From NCBI GenBank assembly GCA_903909435.1, contig CAIVVT010000045.1:1-64000 (forward strand): a stretch of DNA of 64,000 nucleotides, read 5' to 3'. Made by a program: the position numbers and the translations under genes. Of the stretch, positions 1 to 8,148 are shown in pieces (position 1 is the first letter of the stretch; the number at the start of each line of letters is the position of its first letter). Source of the DNA: an uncultured Acidobacteriia bacterium. GTDB lineage: Bacteria; Acidobacteriota; Terriglobia; Bryobacterales; Bryobacteraceae. Below the pieces are notes generated by a model. The model was not told the origin of the DNA. It was given only the letters and a program-made list of their open reading frames with translations, and searched no databases.

Positions 1-1
1 G

Positions 2-277
2 GCCCAGCACGCGGTGGAGATGGGCGGGCCGAATACGCCGCACAGGACACTGCAACTGCCGGACGGCATCGGCATCGGGAATATCGAACCGGCGCTCCCT
101 GAGGACTTGCTGGTCGAGCGCAGCTTCCTGCTGCTGCCAGGCGCGGCGTTCCCGCGCCTGTTGATCGAACTCACCAGCCAGAACGGAGGCCGGCGGGTGG
201 TGCGCATCGACCCTGCCACCGGAACGCCCATCGTCGAGCAAGCCACGCAACTGCAGCCGGGGGCAGTCTCAAAATGA
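2..277 (+). CDS. Type II secretion minor pseudopilin, GspH-like (3' end only)
   Basis: The reading frame is open from the left edge (codons begin at base 2), so only about 91 C-terminal residues are visible and the true start lies upstream. The fragment has no recognisable catalytic motif. It looks like the globular C-terminal half of a pseudopilin, ending in short beta-strand-like stretches (FPRLLIELTSQNGGRRVVRID). The call rests mainly on context: its stop overlaps the ATG of the next gene by 4 bases (ATGA at 274), and the next three genes are I-, J- and K-like pseudopilins, so the H slot fits. In such systems GspH sits in the pseudopilus tip in the inner membrane and periplasm. It could instead be the end of a GspG-like major pseudopilin. 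Confidence 0.6.
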   Translation, partial: AQHAVEMGGPNTPHRTLQLPDGIGIGNIEPALPEDLLVERSFLLLPGAAFPRLLIELTSQNGGRRVVRIDPATGTPIVEQATQLQPGAVSK

Positions 278-741
278 GGCAGCGCCGCGGCTTTACCCTG
301 CTCGAAGTGCTCGTAGCCACCGCCATTATGGCGATTGCCGTAACCACCGCCGTGACCGCCCTCCGCACCTCGCTCCGCAATTCCGACCGTCAGATGGAAC
401 TCGACAAGGTGGGCGGGCTGGCCCATCGCAAGATGGACGAGTTGCTCGCCGAGCGGCTGAATCCGAGTTGCCAGGGCTTTGGCGGCGTGTTTCCGCCGCT
501 CTACACGGGTGGTATCGAAGCGGGTTGGACCGCCATGGTGACCCCCTACGAGACGGCGGCCGCGCAAGCCGCGCCGGGCGCGCCCGCTTTGGAGCGCATC
601 CAGCTTGAAGTCTGGTGGAAGGCCGCGGCGGGCCGCAGAACCATGCGCCTGGAGGCCTATCGCCGGACGGTCCTCACCCCCGAAGCCGCGGAGTGGATGC
701 AGGCGCACTTGAGCGAAACCAGCGTGGGAGGGGCACGGTGA
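274..741 (+). CDS. gspI: Type II secretion pseudopilin, GspI-like
   Basis: A 155-residue protein with a class III prepilin signal: a short basic leader ending in Arg-Arg-Gly, then Phe-Thr-Leu-Leu-Glu-Val-Leu-Val-Ala and a hydrophobic helix to about residue 30. Cleavage by prepilin peptidase is expected after the Gly before Phe, and the Glu at mature position 5 is present. The rest is a small globular domain with a WW pair near residue 113. Size and the place between the H-like and J-like genes support GspI, a minor component of the pseudopilus tip. It starts inside the previous gene (ATGA overlap) and its stop overlaps the GTG of the next gene (GTGA), so the genes are probably translationally coupled. 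Confidence 0.75.
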   Translation: MRQRRGFTLLEVLVATAIMAIAVTTAVTALRTSLRNSDRQMELDKVGGLAHRKMDELLAERLNPSCQGFGGVFPPLYTGGIEAGWTAMVTPYETAAAQAAPGAPALERIQLEVWWKAAAGRRTMRLEAYRRTVLTPEAAEWMQAHLSETSVGGAR

Positions 742-1469
742 AGCACCCGCGCGGCATGACGCTCATCGAGGTGCTGATCGCGGTGTCGCTCGTGGCGCTG
801 CTGAGTACCGGAATGCTGTTCGCCCTGCGCGCTGGATTGGGCTCGGTGGAGAGCATCAACCGGCACGTCCGGAACGCCCGTAAGGCCTCCGGCGCACAGA
901 CCATCCTGGAGCAGCAGTTTGCGGGGCTGATGCCGGTGGTGGCACCGTGCAGAACCGGGGCGGCCGAGGACTACGGTTCGCCGGCTGCGTTCTTCGACGG
1001 CGAGCCCGGCGTGATCCGGTTCGTCTCCGCGTACTCGCTGCAGGAAGCTGGACGCGGGCGTCCGCAGGTGATCGAGCTGTTTGCGATCCGCGCGGAGGAT
1101 GGCCAGGGCGTGAGGTTGGTGGTGAACGAGGTGCCGTACTCCAGCCCGATCACGGCAGGCCTGATGTGCCGGTTCCAGGTGAGCGAGGTGGGTGGCCCCG
1201 CGCTGCTGGTCTTCCCGCCGCCCCGGCCGTCTCCGCGCAGTTTCGTGCTGGCGGACCGGCTGTCAAAGGTGTCGTTCGCCTACCAGGAACTTGTCCAGGG
1301 CGAACCTTATGAACGCTGGCTACCCAGCTGGATTCGCACCGACGTGTTCCCGTCCGCCGTGCGCATTGAAATGACCCCGTTGGAGGCGGATGCTTCGCGC
1401 CTGCCTCCGCTGCCGTTCTTCGCCCGTATCCAGGTGAACCGGAACATCAATGAAGCCATCGAGTTCTGA
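738..1469 (+). CDS. gspJ: Type II secretion pseudopilin, GspJ-like
   Basis: A 243-residue protein, taking the GTG at 738 as start. This start puts a typical prepilin leader (KHPRG, then MTLIEVLIAVSLVALL) at the N terminus and gives a 4-base GTGA overlap with the preceding gene; an upstream in-frame ATG at 615 would bury the leader internally. The Glu at mature position 5 and the long hydrophobic helix are present. The larger globular domain suits GspJ, which together with I and K forms the pseudopilus tip complex. The gene ends inside the start of the next one (20-base overlap). Confidence 0.75.
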   Translation: MKHPRGMTLIEVLIAVSLVALLSTGMLFALRAGLGSVESINRHVRNARKASGAQTILEQQFAGLMPVVAPCRTGAAEDYGSPAAFFDGEPGVIRFVSAYSLQEAGRGRPQVIELFAIRAEDGQGVRLVVNEVPYSSPITAGLMCRFQVSEVGGPALLVFPPPRPSPRSFVLADRLSKVSFAYQELVQGEPYERWLPSWIRTDVFPSAVRIEMTPLEADASRLPPLPFFARIQVNRNINEAIEF

Positions 1470-2478
1470 CGCCCGGAGAGTGAGTCCCGCGCGACGCAAG
1501 GGTGGAGCGCTGTTAGCCGTGCTGTGGCTCTCCGCCGCCCTGGCCGCGATCGCTTTCTCCGCCGCCCAGACGGTGCGCGCCGAAAGGGAGCACACCCGCA
1601 ATGTCCTGGAGGGAACCCAGGCCGCTTTCCTGGCATCGTCGGCTGCCGAGCGGGGACTGCTGTACGTTCTGTGGGGGCCGCAGGCGATATTGTCTGACGG
1701 GCGTCCACGTTTTTGGGCGCGCGGCATGCCTTTCGTGCGCATGTCCTTCCCGTCCGGCGAAGCTCTGGTTGAGATGATCCCTGAATCGTCGAAAATGGAT
1801 GTGAACCGGGCGCAGTCGGAAGTGATCGCCCGGCTGATCGCGGCCTTGGGCGTCGCACCGGCAGTGGCGGGCAGGCTCAGCGGTTTGATCGTGCAGTGGA
1901 GGAGTCCGCTGAGTGCCGAGGCGGGGCTCGACGCATTGTACGAACAGGCGAATCCGACTTTTCGGCCTCCGCACGCGTCATTTCAACAGATCGAGGAATT
2001 GTTGTCCGTGCCTGGCATCACCCCTGACTTGTTTTACGGCCGCGTGGATCGCGCCCCCGACGGGAGTTGGGTGACGCGTGCAGGCCTGCGGGACTGCCTC
2101 TCGGTGCTGAGCGGGGCGGACGGGGACGACATCAACTCGGTGCAGCCCGCCGTGTTGGCCGCCAAAGGCGTGCCGCCGCAAGGGATTGCCGCTGTGGTCG
2201 CGCTGCGCCGCGCACGACCTATCGACGCCGAACAACTGGCTAACCTGCTGCCCGCGCTGGGCGATGCCGGCAACCTCTTTAGAATTGGCGGCGGGACGAT
2301 TTTCACCATACGCGCCACGGCCCGCGTGCGGCTGCCCAACGGAGGCCTGTCCGAACTGCGCCGCACCGCCTCGCTGACGGTGAAGATGGCGCCCCGGTAC
2401 GATTCCGGCGGATACCGCATACTCGACTCGCGGTCCGGTCCGGCAGTCCGGCCCCTGGAGGAGACATGGCCCTGGTAG
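1450..2478 (+). CDS. gspK: Type II secretion minor pseudopilin GspK
   Basis: A 342-residue protein with an N-terminal basic stretch (ARRKGG) followed by a hydrophobic helix (ALLAVLWLSAALAAIAFSAA, about residues 19-38). As is usual for GspK, no Glu occupies mature position 5. The middle contains the KMDVNRA segment and two helix-hairpin-helix-like stretches (around EELLSVPGITPDLFYGR), which are typical of GspK. Together with I and J it would cap the pseudopilus. The end overlaps the next gene by 13 bases. Family length is usually about 300-340 residues, so it appears complete. Confidence 0.82.
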   Translation: MKPSSSDARRVSPARRKGGALLAVLWLSAALAAIAFSAAQTVRAEREHTRNVLEGTQAAFLASSAAERGLLYVLWGPQAILSDGRPRFWARGMPFVRMSFPSGEALVEMIPESSKMDVNRAQSEVIARLIAALGVAPAVAGRLSGLIVQWRSPLSAEAGLDALYEQANPTFRPPHASFQQIEELLSVPGITPDLFYGRVDRAPDGSWVTRAGLRDCLSVLSGADGDDINSVQPAVLAAKGVPPQGIAAVVALRRARPIDAEQLANLLPALGDAGNLFRIGGGTIFTIRATARVRLPNGGLSELRRTASLTVKMAPRYDSGGYRILDSRSGPAVRPLEETWPW

Positions 2479-3857
2479 TTCCCGGCGGACTGCGAAAATG
2501 GCTGCGGTTCGGAACGGGCGTGGGCATCGTGCTCGACGCGCAAGGGTTGGACGTGCTGGTCGCGCGCTCGCGTCCCACCGGGCCTGTCGTCGCCGGATGC
2601 CTGCGCGTTGAGAACATTGACCAGAAGGCGGCGGCCGAGTGGGGGGCGGAGGTCGTTCGTTTTCTTGCGGGATGCGGCGCCCAGCATGTAGCCGCCGTGG
2701 TCGTGCTGCCGCGCGCGCAAGTCATCTCCAGAATCGTCGTTCTGCCTGGCGTGCGCGACGCGGATGCCCCGCAAGCCTTGGGTTTTCAGTTGGATAGCCT
2801 GCATCCCCGGGGCGATATGGCGGTGGCCTGGGCTTGGCAGCGCATTGGCGATACCTCCAGCTTCAGCGTTGCCATCGTCCAACAGGAGTTGGTGGACCGC
2901 TACGCTTCGATGTTCTCTGAGGCGGGCATCCGGCTGGCCGGTTTCACCTGCTCGGGCAGTGCCCTGTACTTCGCGGCGCGTCTGGGCGACGGCCCGCCCC
3001 CGGCGGACTTCGCGGCCGTGCGCGGTGCCAAAACAGGCATTGATGCCAGCGAGGTCGAAGTCTACGCGGAGAGCGCCTCGCACCCGCTCTACAACGTGCT
3101 GTTCGCCGTGCCGGCCGGCCGGGCCGTGGCGCTGGCCCGCGCGGAAACACGGTTGGACGACGGTCCCGGCCCCGCGATCGACGGTGAAAACGCGGTGCTC
3201 GACTGGATCGATATCCTGCCGGCCTGGAACTCCGCGCCGGACACGCTGGACCTGTCCGATGCCGGCCGCTCGCGCCTGGCGTTGGCCTGGGCGGCGGCAC
3301 TGGTGTCCGCCTGCTCGCATCTCGGCGCGCCGCTGAACCTCCTGCCTCTGGAGTTGCGGGTACAATCCTCGCGTCTGGCGCTGGTCCCCCCGCTGCTGCT
3401 CGGCCTGCTGCTGCTGTGCCTGTGCGGGGCACTGCTGGGGGAGGAAGCGTGGCTCGATGGGGAGTACCTGCAGACGCTGCAACAGCAGATCAAACGCCTC
3501 GGCCCGGCCGCGCGGCGGGTGGAAGCGCTCGATCGCCACATTGCCGACTCCGCGACCCAGATTCAAGCACTGGACGCCTTTCGACGCCGCACCCGCGACG
3601 ACCTGGACGTACTGCTGGAACTGACGAAACAACTCCCGCCGCCCGCCACCCTGAACTCCATCGCCATGACCCGGATTGAGGTGCAGATCGGCGGCGAGAG
3701 CGGGCAGGCCGAGGGCCTGCTCAAAAAGCTGGATGAATCGCCGTTGTTCCAAGCCTCCGAGTTCACAACGCAGTTAACCAAGAATGGCGACACGGAGTAT
3801 TTCCGGCTGCGCACGCAAAGAAAGCGCGAAAAAGCCGCCGCGGGAGGCTCCAAGTGA
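2466..3857 (+). CDS. gspL: GspL-like assembly protein (PilM-like and PilN-like halves fused)
   Basis: A 463-residue inner-membrane platform protein. Residues 1 to about 300 resemble the actin-like ATPase fold of PilM/GspL, weakly conserved. A hydrophobic segment at about residues 307-326 (LVPPLLLGLLLLCLC) spans the membrane. The remainder has a coiled-coil stretch (LQQQIKRLGPAARRVEAL) and a ferredoxin-like PilN domain. This is the architecture of GspL, which links the cytoplasmic ATPase GspE to the membrane platform. It lies directly downstream of gspK and upstream of a GspM-like gene, with overlaps on both sides. Assignment is by architecture and order. Confidence 0.72.
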   Translation: MALVVPGGLRKWLRFGTGVGIVLDAQGLDVLVARSRPTGPVVAGCLRVENIDQKAAAEWGAEVVRFLAGCGAQHVAAVVVLPRAQVISRIVVLPGVRDADAPQALGFQLDSLHPRGDMAVAWAWQRIGDTSSFSVAIVQQELVDRYASMFSEAGIRLAGFTCSGSALYFAARLGDGPPPADFAAVRGAKTGIDASEVEVYAESASHPLYNVLFAVPAGRAVALARAETRLDDGPGPAIDGENAVLDWIDILPAWNSAPDTLDLSDAGRSRLALAWAAALVSACSHLGAPLNLLPLELRVQSSRLALVPPLLLGLLLLCLCGALLGEEAWLDGEYLQTLQQQIKRLGPAARRVEALDRHIADSATQIQALDAFRRRTRDDLDVLLELTKQLPPPATLNSIAMTRIEVQIGGESGQAEGLLKKLDESPLFQASEFTTQLTKNGDTEYFRLRTQRKREKAAAGGSK

Positions 3858-4456
3858 TCCAGATGGGCGAGCGCGACAAGCGCGCACTCAAAGCCCTGGG
3901 CGCGGCGGTCGGGATCTTCGGCGCGGTCTTCGCAGTGATCTGGTTCTGGCCGCAACCAGTACCCGAAAGCGTGGGCGCCGTGGGGACGGTGCCGCAAGCG
4001 GAGAAGCGGCTGAAGAGCCTGCGCAAGCTGGTCGCAGCAGTTCCGGCCAGGGAGGAAATCGACCGGCGTTTCGGAGCCCAACTCGCGGGTCGCGAGAAGG
4101 GCCTGATCAATGCCGAAACGCCTGCGCAAGCTCAGGCGCAACTCCTGCAAATCGTAAGACGAATCGCACAGTCGCAGTCGCCCGCGCTGTCGGTGAGTGG
4201 CTCGGAATTCTCTCCGGTCAAGCAATTCGGCAGCTCCTACGGCGAGGTCACGGTCACGATCTCGGCGGAATGCGGCATCGAACAGCTGCTCAATTTCATG
4301 GCGGATCTCTCCAGCCAGCCCGAGTTGATTGCAACGTCGAGCATGCAGCTGGGGCAGGCCAACCCCAAGAAGAAGACGCTGCCGGTGCGCATGACGATCA
4401 GCGGACTGGTGCCTAAGCGGCTGGCGCCCGAGCGCAAAAGCGAGGTGTCGTTTTGA
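3854..4456 (+). CDS. gspM: GspM/PilO-like inner-membrane protein
   Basis: A 200-residue protein starting at a GTG that overlaps the stop of the previous gene (GTGA). It has a short cytoplasmic N terminus, one membrane helix at about residues 13-32 (ALGAAVGIFGAVFAVIWFWP), a helical stalk and a C-terminal ferredoxin-like domain. That is the layout of GspM and PilO, which pair with GspL/PilN in the assembly platform. The order L-M and the overlaps support GspM. Primary sequence alone would not separate GspM from PilO. Confidence 0.7.
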   Translation: MIQMGERDKRALKALGAAVGIFGAVFAVIWFWPQPVPESVGAVGTVPQAEKRLKSLRKLVAAVPAREEIDRRFGAQLAGREKGLINAETPAQAQAQLLQIVRRIAQSQSPALSVSGSEFSPVKQFGSSYGEVTVTISAECGIEQLLNFMADLSSQPELIATSSMQLGQANPKKKTLPVRMTISGLVPKRLAPERKSEVSF

Positions 4457-5220
4457 GGCGGAATCTGCTTCTGCTGGACCTGCTTTTGCTGGCCCTGTCC
4501 GGGCTGGGCGTGTGGCGCTTCAACGAGTTTCGTCGCGAGCGACTGGCCGACCAGGCGAGTTTTCTCAAGCGCCGCGAAGCTGGCGTACCCGCGCCGGTGA
4601 TCCTGATGCCGCCGCCGGTTGCACCGGTCGCGGCCGGCCCGTACCTGCAGGTGGCGCAGCAACTGCTGTTGAGCGGCGACCGGAACCCGTCCGTGATTCT
4701 GGACGTCGTGCCGCCGAAGGTGATGCCGGCGCTGCCGCGCGCCTATGGCGCGATGGACCTGGGTGAGGGGCCGCGAGTGGTGCTGGCGGTCACGCACACT
4801 GCTCCGCAGCGCTCCTACGCGGTGGGCGAGCAGGTTGGCGAGTTCAAGCTGCTGGCCATCACGCAGGCGGGCGTCGTGTTCGAGTGGGACGGCAAGCAGG
4901 TGGCCGCCAGCTACGACGACATGCGCGACCTGGCGACTCCGCCCGTCCAGAGCGCGAATGCAGCCGCGACACGCGCCGCCACGGCGGTTCCCGGTGCGGC
5001 TCCGGCCGGGCAGCCAGCGGGAACGGCGCCGAAACCAGCCGGCGTTCAGACCATCGCCGCCAGCCCCAACACGCAGGGCAAGCCCGGTTCCGGCACCGGG
5101 TTCGCGCGCGGTTGCCAGGCGGGCGACACCTCGCCCGAAGGGACGATCAGCGAAGGCTACCGCAAGGTGATCCAGGACATGGGCTTCGGAAAAAGTTGTT
5201 ATTGGGAGAGGGTGCAGTAA
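4453..5220 (+). CDS. Secretion-platform periplasmic protein in the GspC/PilP position
   Basis: A 255-residue protein read from a TTG that overlaps the stop of the preceding gene (TTGA). An N-terminal signal anchor (LLLLDLLLLALSGLGVWRF) is followed by a periplasmic region, a likely HR-type beta domain at about residues 110-160 (YAVGEQVGEFKLLAITQAGVVFEW) and an Ala/Pro-rich linker. The beta domain resembles the homology region by which GspC/PilP contacts the secretin. Its place just before the secretin gene supports that role. The last 60 residues, including two Cys, are not typical of GspC. I leave the symbol empty because identity is by position and topology. Confidence 0.55.
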   Translation: MRRNLLLLDLLLLALSGLGVWRFNEFRRERLADQASFLKRREAGVPAPVILMPPPVAPVAAGPYLQVAQQLLLSGDRNPSVILDVVPPKVMPALPRAYGAMDLGEGPRVVLAVTHTAPQRSYAVGEQVGEFKLLAITQAGVVFEWDGKQVAASYDDMRDLATPPVQSANAAATRAATAVPGAAPAGQPAGTAPKPAGVQTIAASPNTQGKPGSGTGFARGCQAGDTSPEGTISEGYRKVIQDMGFGKSCYWERVQ

Positions 5221-7733
5221 TGTCAGCCAGTCAGATGGGCCTCCAGCCGGTGCCGGGCAGCCTGCCCGCCGCTTCCGCCTCGCGGCTCGCGCCCGCGGTT
5301 CCAGCCGCAGGGATGCGAGTCCGTAAAGCGCGGGTGATCCCGCTCCTGACTCTCGTCCTGGCGGGCGCGGCGCTTTCCGCCGCGCAACAACCTTCGCAGC
5401 CGCCCAAGCTCCCCCCCTATATGCAGCAGGAGTACGACCGGCAGGTGAAGGTCGGCCAGCAACTGCAGCAGCGTCTGGCGCCCGCGTCCGCCACGCAAGT
5501 TGCTGTGCCGGCACCCGCGCCCGCAGCTCCCGCCACACCCGCCGCAACCGCCACGCCGGCCGCAACCGCCACGCCCGTGTCCACCATTCAGTCCGCGCCG
5601 CCGATCGGCTCGCTGTCCCTGCAGAATGCGGATCTGCTGCAGGTGATCGACCAGTTGGCCCGCGCCGCGAAGCTCAATTACGTGCTCGACCCGCGCGTCG
5701 AACGGCGCGTGGTCACCCTGAACACCTATGGGGAGACCAAGGCCGTCGATCCCCGCGACTTGCTGGAGACCATTCTCCGTATCAACGGCGCGGCCATGGT
5801 GCAAACCGGCAACTTCTACCGCATCGTGCCGCTGGTTGACCTGGCCCACATGCCGCTCAAGCCCGAAACCATGGACAAGGATATTCCAGAGGATGAGCGT
5901 CCGATGTTGAACCTCATCTTCCTCAAGTTCGCCGACGTCGAGGAACTCTCGAAGCTGGCCAACGAGTTCCTGGGCGTGGACGGCAAAGCCTGGAGCTATC
6001 CCAGCGCAAACCTGCTGCTGGTGCTCGACAGCCGGCGCAATATGCGGCGCCTGATGGAATTGGTGGCGATGTTCGACAGCGACTCGCTGGCGAAGAAACG
6101 GGTGCGGGTTTTCGATGTGCGCAACTCGCGCCCCTCCGATCTGGCCCGCGAGCTGGAGCGGATTCTCAAGTCCATTTCGATGAGCAAGGAGTCCAGTTCG
6201 AGCGGCGTCAGGTTCGTGCCGGTGGACCGCATCAATACGCTGATCGCAGTGGCTGCGAATCCCGGAGCGTTCGTCCAGGTGGAGGAGTGGATCCGCAAAC
6301 TCGACACCAAAGTCAAGGCTGCGGCGGGCAAGAGCGACAGCTACGTCTACCGCATCAAGTATGGCCGGGCCGACCTGATTGCCCAGTCCATCATGAGCCT
6401 GTACTACTCCATGAACGGCATGGGCGGGATGGGCGGCTACGGGATGAGCGGGATGGGTGGCTACGGCATGTCCGGCATGGGCGGATACGGGATGTCCGGG
6501 ATGGGTGGCTACGGGATGTCCGGGATGGGTGGCTACGGGATGGGCGGATACGGGATGTCCGGGATGGGCGGCTACGGCATGGGGGCGTACGGCGCGGGCG
6601 CCTACGGCAACCAGGCGGGTATGGCTGCGGCGGCAGGCGCCGGCGGCGCCGCGTCTGGCGTGGCATCTGGAGTCGCCTCCATCGGCCCTTCCGCGAACGC
6701 CTTGGGCGGGACCTCCTCCGGGCTGGGCAGCGGCGATATGACCGGCTCGTACCTCGGTTCGAGCTACGGCATGGGAATGGGCATGGGGATGATGCCCGGA
6801 TCGACTCAGTTTGGACCGCGTATCATGCCGAACACGGGAGACAACTCGCTCCTGATCCTGGCCACGCCCGAGCAGTACGAGAGCGTGGAGAAACTGCTCC
6901 AGCAAATCGACGTGCCGCCGCGGCAGGTGCTGATCGAGGCCCAGATCCTCGAAGTGACACTCACCGGCGCCTTCGCCAGCGGTGTCTCGGCCTGGCTGCA
7001 ACAGCGCGGCGCGACCAACCCGGCCAGCGTGCCCGGCAGTACGGCGAGCAGCAGCCAGACGATCCTGGGCGCTTTCGACGGTGCGATCACCACGCTCTCC
7101 GCCGGCATGCTGGTCGGCCATAGCAGGCAACTTTTCGGGCTGCTCACCGCTCAGGAGACCAGCGGCCGAACCAAGGTCATTTCCACTCCGCGAGTGATTG
7201 CGACCGACAGCATTCCCGCCTCCATCACGGTTGGGGAGCAGGTGCCCACTTTGGCCTCGCAGGCCGTGACGAATGCGACTTCTTCCGGCAATTCCTTGTT
7301 TGCGAACACGATCAACACGGTTTCCACCGGCACGACGCTCAGCTTCACCGCGCGCATCAACCCCAGCGGCGTGGTCACGCTTCAAATCGACCAACAGGTC
7401 AGTTCCCCGATAGCGCCCGCGGCCGGCGGGATTCAGTCGCCGAGTTTCAGCAATCGGGAAGTCAAGACGCAGGTGACGGTCCAGGACGGAGACATGATCG
7501 CAATTGGCGGAATCATCAGCGAGCAGAAGACCGAATCCAGTTCGGGCATTCCGTTGCTGCACAAGCTGCCTTTGATCGGCGGGGCTTTCGGGAACAAGTC
7601 CACCACCAAGAGCCGCACGGAAATGGTGATCTTCCTGACGCCGCACGTGATCTACGACACCAACGCGTTGAGCGAGGCCAACGACGAACTGGTCAACGGG
7701 ATGAAGAAAGTGCAGAAGATGATCCGGGAATAA
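5220..7733 (+). CDS. gspD: Type II secretion outer-membrane secretin GspD
   Basis: An 837-residue secretin taking the ATG at 5220, which overlaps the previous stop by one base. A second ATG at 5313 (residue 32) begins a cleaner signal peptide and may be the real start. In order: signal peptide, Ala/Pro-rich linker, N0/N1-type domains (about residues 125-400), a Met-Gly-Tyr tandem repeat (about 401-460), a Gly/Ser-rich stretch, a further N domain with QVLIEAQILEV, and the C-terminal secretin barrel with the family signature GIPLLHKLPLIGGAFG followed by TEMVIFLTPHVI. It would form the outer-membrane channel of the system encoded upstream. The low-complexity insert before the barrel is unusual. 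Confidence 0.9.
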   Translation: MSASQMGLQPVPGSLPAASASRLAPAVPAAGMRVRKARVIPLLTLVLAGAALSAAQQPSQPPKLPPYMQQEYDRQVKVGQQLQQRLAPASATQVAVPAPAPAAPATPAATATPAATATPVSTIQSAPPIGSLSLQNADLLQVIDQLARAAKLNYVLDPRVERRVVTLNTYGETKAVDPRDLLETILRINGAAMVQTGNFYRIVPLVDLAHMPLKPETMDKDIPEDERPMLNLIFLKFADVEELSKLANEFLGVDGKAWSYPSANLLLVLDSRRNMRRLMELVAMFDSDSLAKKRVRVFDVRNSRPSDLARELERILKSISMSKESSSSGVRFVPVDRINTLIAVAANPGAFVQVEEWIRKLDTKVKAAAGKSDSYVYRIKYGRADLIAQSIMSLYYSMNGMGGMGGYGMSGMGGYGMSGMGGYGMSGMGGYGMSGMGGYGMGGYGMSGMGGYGMGAYGAGAYGNQAGMAAAAGAGGAASGVASGVASIGPSANALGGTSSGLGSGDMTGSYLGSSYGMGMGMGMMPGSTQFGPRIMPNTGDNSLLILATPEQYESVEKLLQQIDVPPRQVLIEAQILEVTLTGAFASGVSAWLQQRGATNPASVPGSTASSSQTILGAFDGAITTLSAGMLVGHSRQLFGLLTAQETSGRTKVISTPRVIATDSIPASITVGEQVPTLASQAVTNATSSGNSLFANTINTVSTGTTLSFTARINPSGVVTLQIDQQVSSPIAPAAGGIQSPSFSNREVKTQVTVQDGDMIAIGGIISEQKTESSSGIPLLHKLPLIGGAFGNKSTTKSRTEMVIFLTPHVIYDTNALSEANDELVNGMKKVQKMIRE
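6420..6599 (+). repeat. In-frame tandem repeat coding for MGGYGMSG units inside the secretin
   Basis: About 180 bases of 24-base units, shortened in places to 15. They encode five copies of the octapeptide MGGYGMSG plus shorter MGGYG and GAYG variants, and copies differ mainly at third codon positions. The repeat stays in frame with gspD. Confidence 0.9.
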
Positions 7734-7839
7734 GGGTGGCCAAGCCCGCTAACGGGCGCCAGTTCCTCGCGGCCGCTGGCAATCGCCTAGATCTGCTCAT
7801 TGTGCTTACGATCCCCAAAAGACGGCGGCGAGGGCGGGA

Positions 7840-7859
7840 AACCGCTAAAATTAGCGGTT
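7840..7859. repeat. Perfect inverted repeat with TTAGCGGTT arms
   Basis: Two 9-base arms (AACCGCTAA and TTAGCGGTT) are separated by 2 bases. The core TTAGCGG recurs at 10335 and 11111, suggesting one family of REP-like palindromes. It lies about 100 bases after the secretin stop, where a weaker stem (GCCCG/CGGGC, 7744-7757) is also seen. Confidence 0.7.
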
Positions 7860-7895
7860 CGTCGAAAATCGCCCGCTGCGATTCAACAACATACG

Positions 7896-7925
7896 GGCAA
7901 AACCGCTGAGCTCAGCGGTTTTGCC
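7896..7925. repeat. Perfect 30-bp palindrome without a spacer
   Basis: Left arm GGCAAAACCGCTGAG and right arm CTCAGCGGTTTTGCC are exact reverse complements. The core CCGCTGAGCTCAGCGG resembles the nearby TTAGCGG palindromes. It could be a REP-type element, a dimer binding site, or a terminator for the secretion operon, although no T-run follows it. Confidence 0.75.
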
Positions 7926-8112
7926 TGCAGTCCCACCACGCTCTGACGCCCGGCACGAGCGCTGTCTTACCCGCCTGACAGAGTGCACCCCGCGGCTCTG
8001 TGCTGCCGGGCGCAGCGCTGCGGTCCGGTCAGCGTCCGGGGGGCCGCTCCCGTGTGGGAAGCAGGTACATGGACAAAACAGGTCCGATTCTCCTGCCTTG
8101 GCCTAAATGCGA

Positions 8113-8142
8113 TTGACAGGCGAGAAGGCCGCATGTTCTAAT
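8113..8142 (+). promoter_or_regulatory. Sigma-70-type promoter upstream of the secreted-protein gene
   Basis: A consensus -35 (TTGACA, 8113-8118) and a 5-of-6 match to the -10 (TCTAAT, 8137-8142) are separated by 18 bases. Initiation would be near 8149, giving a 5' leader of about 325 bases before the ATG at 8475. Confidence 0.6.
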
Positions 8143-8148
8143 CGTTGC

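Noticed and set aside
2034-3752. A 572-residue antisense open frame over gspK and gspL
   Set aside because: It has low-complexity Arg/Gln/Gly composition typical of GC-rich antisense frames, and both sense genes are supported by architecture and overlap.
6420-6599. The tandem repeat as a possible CRISPR array or minisatellite
   Set aside because: The units are contiguous, have no spacers and stay in frame as a protein repeat.
5223-7646. An 807-residue open frame antisense to gspD
   Set aside because: It is a shadow of the secretin: its composition follows the complementary codons, it has no family sequence, and it lies wholly inside a well-supported gene.
7744-7757. GCCCG-CTAA-CGGGC as the terminator of the secretion operon
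   Set aside because: The 5-bp stem is short and lacks a T-run. I mention it only as a weak possibility.
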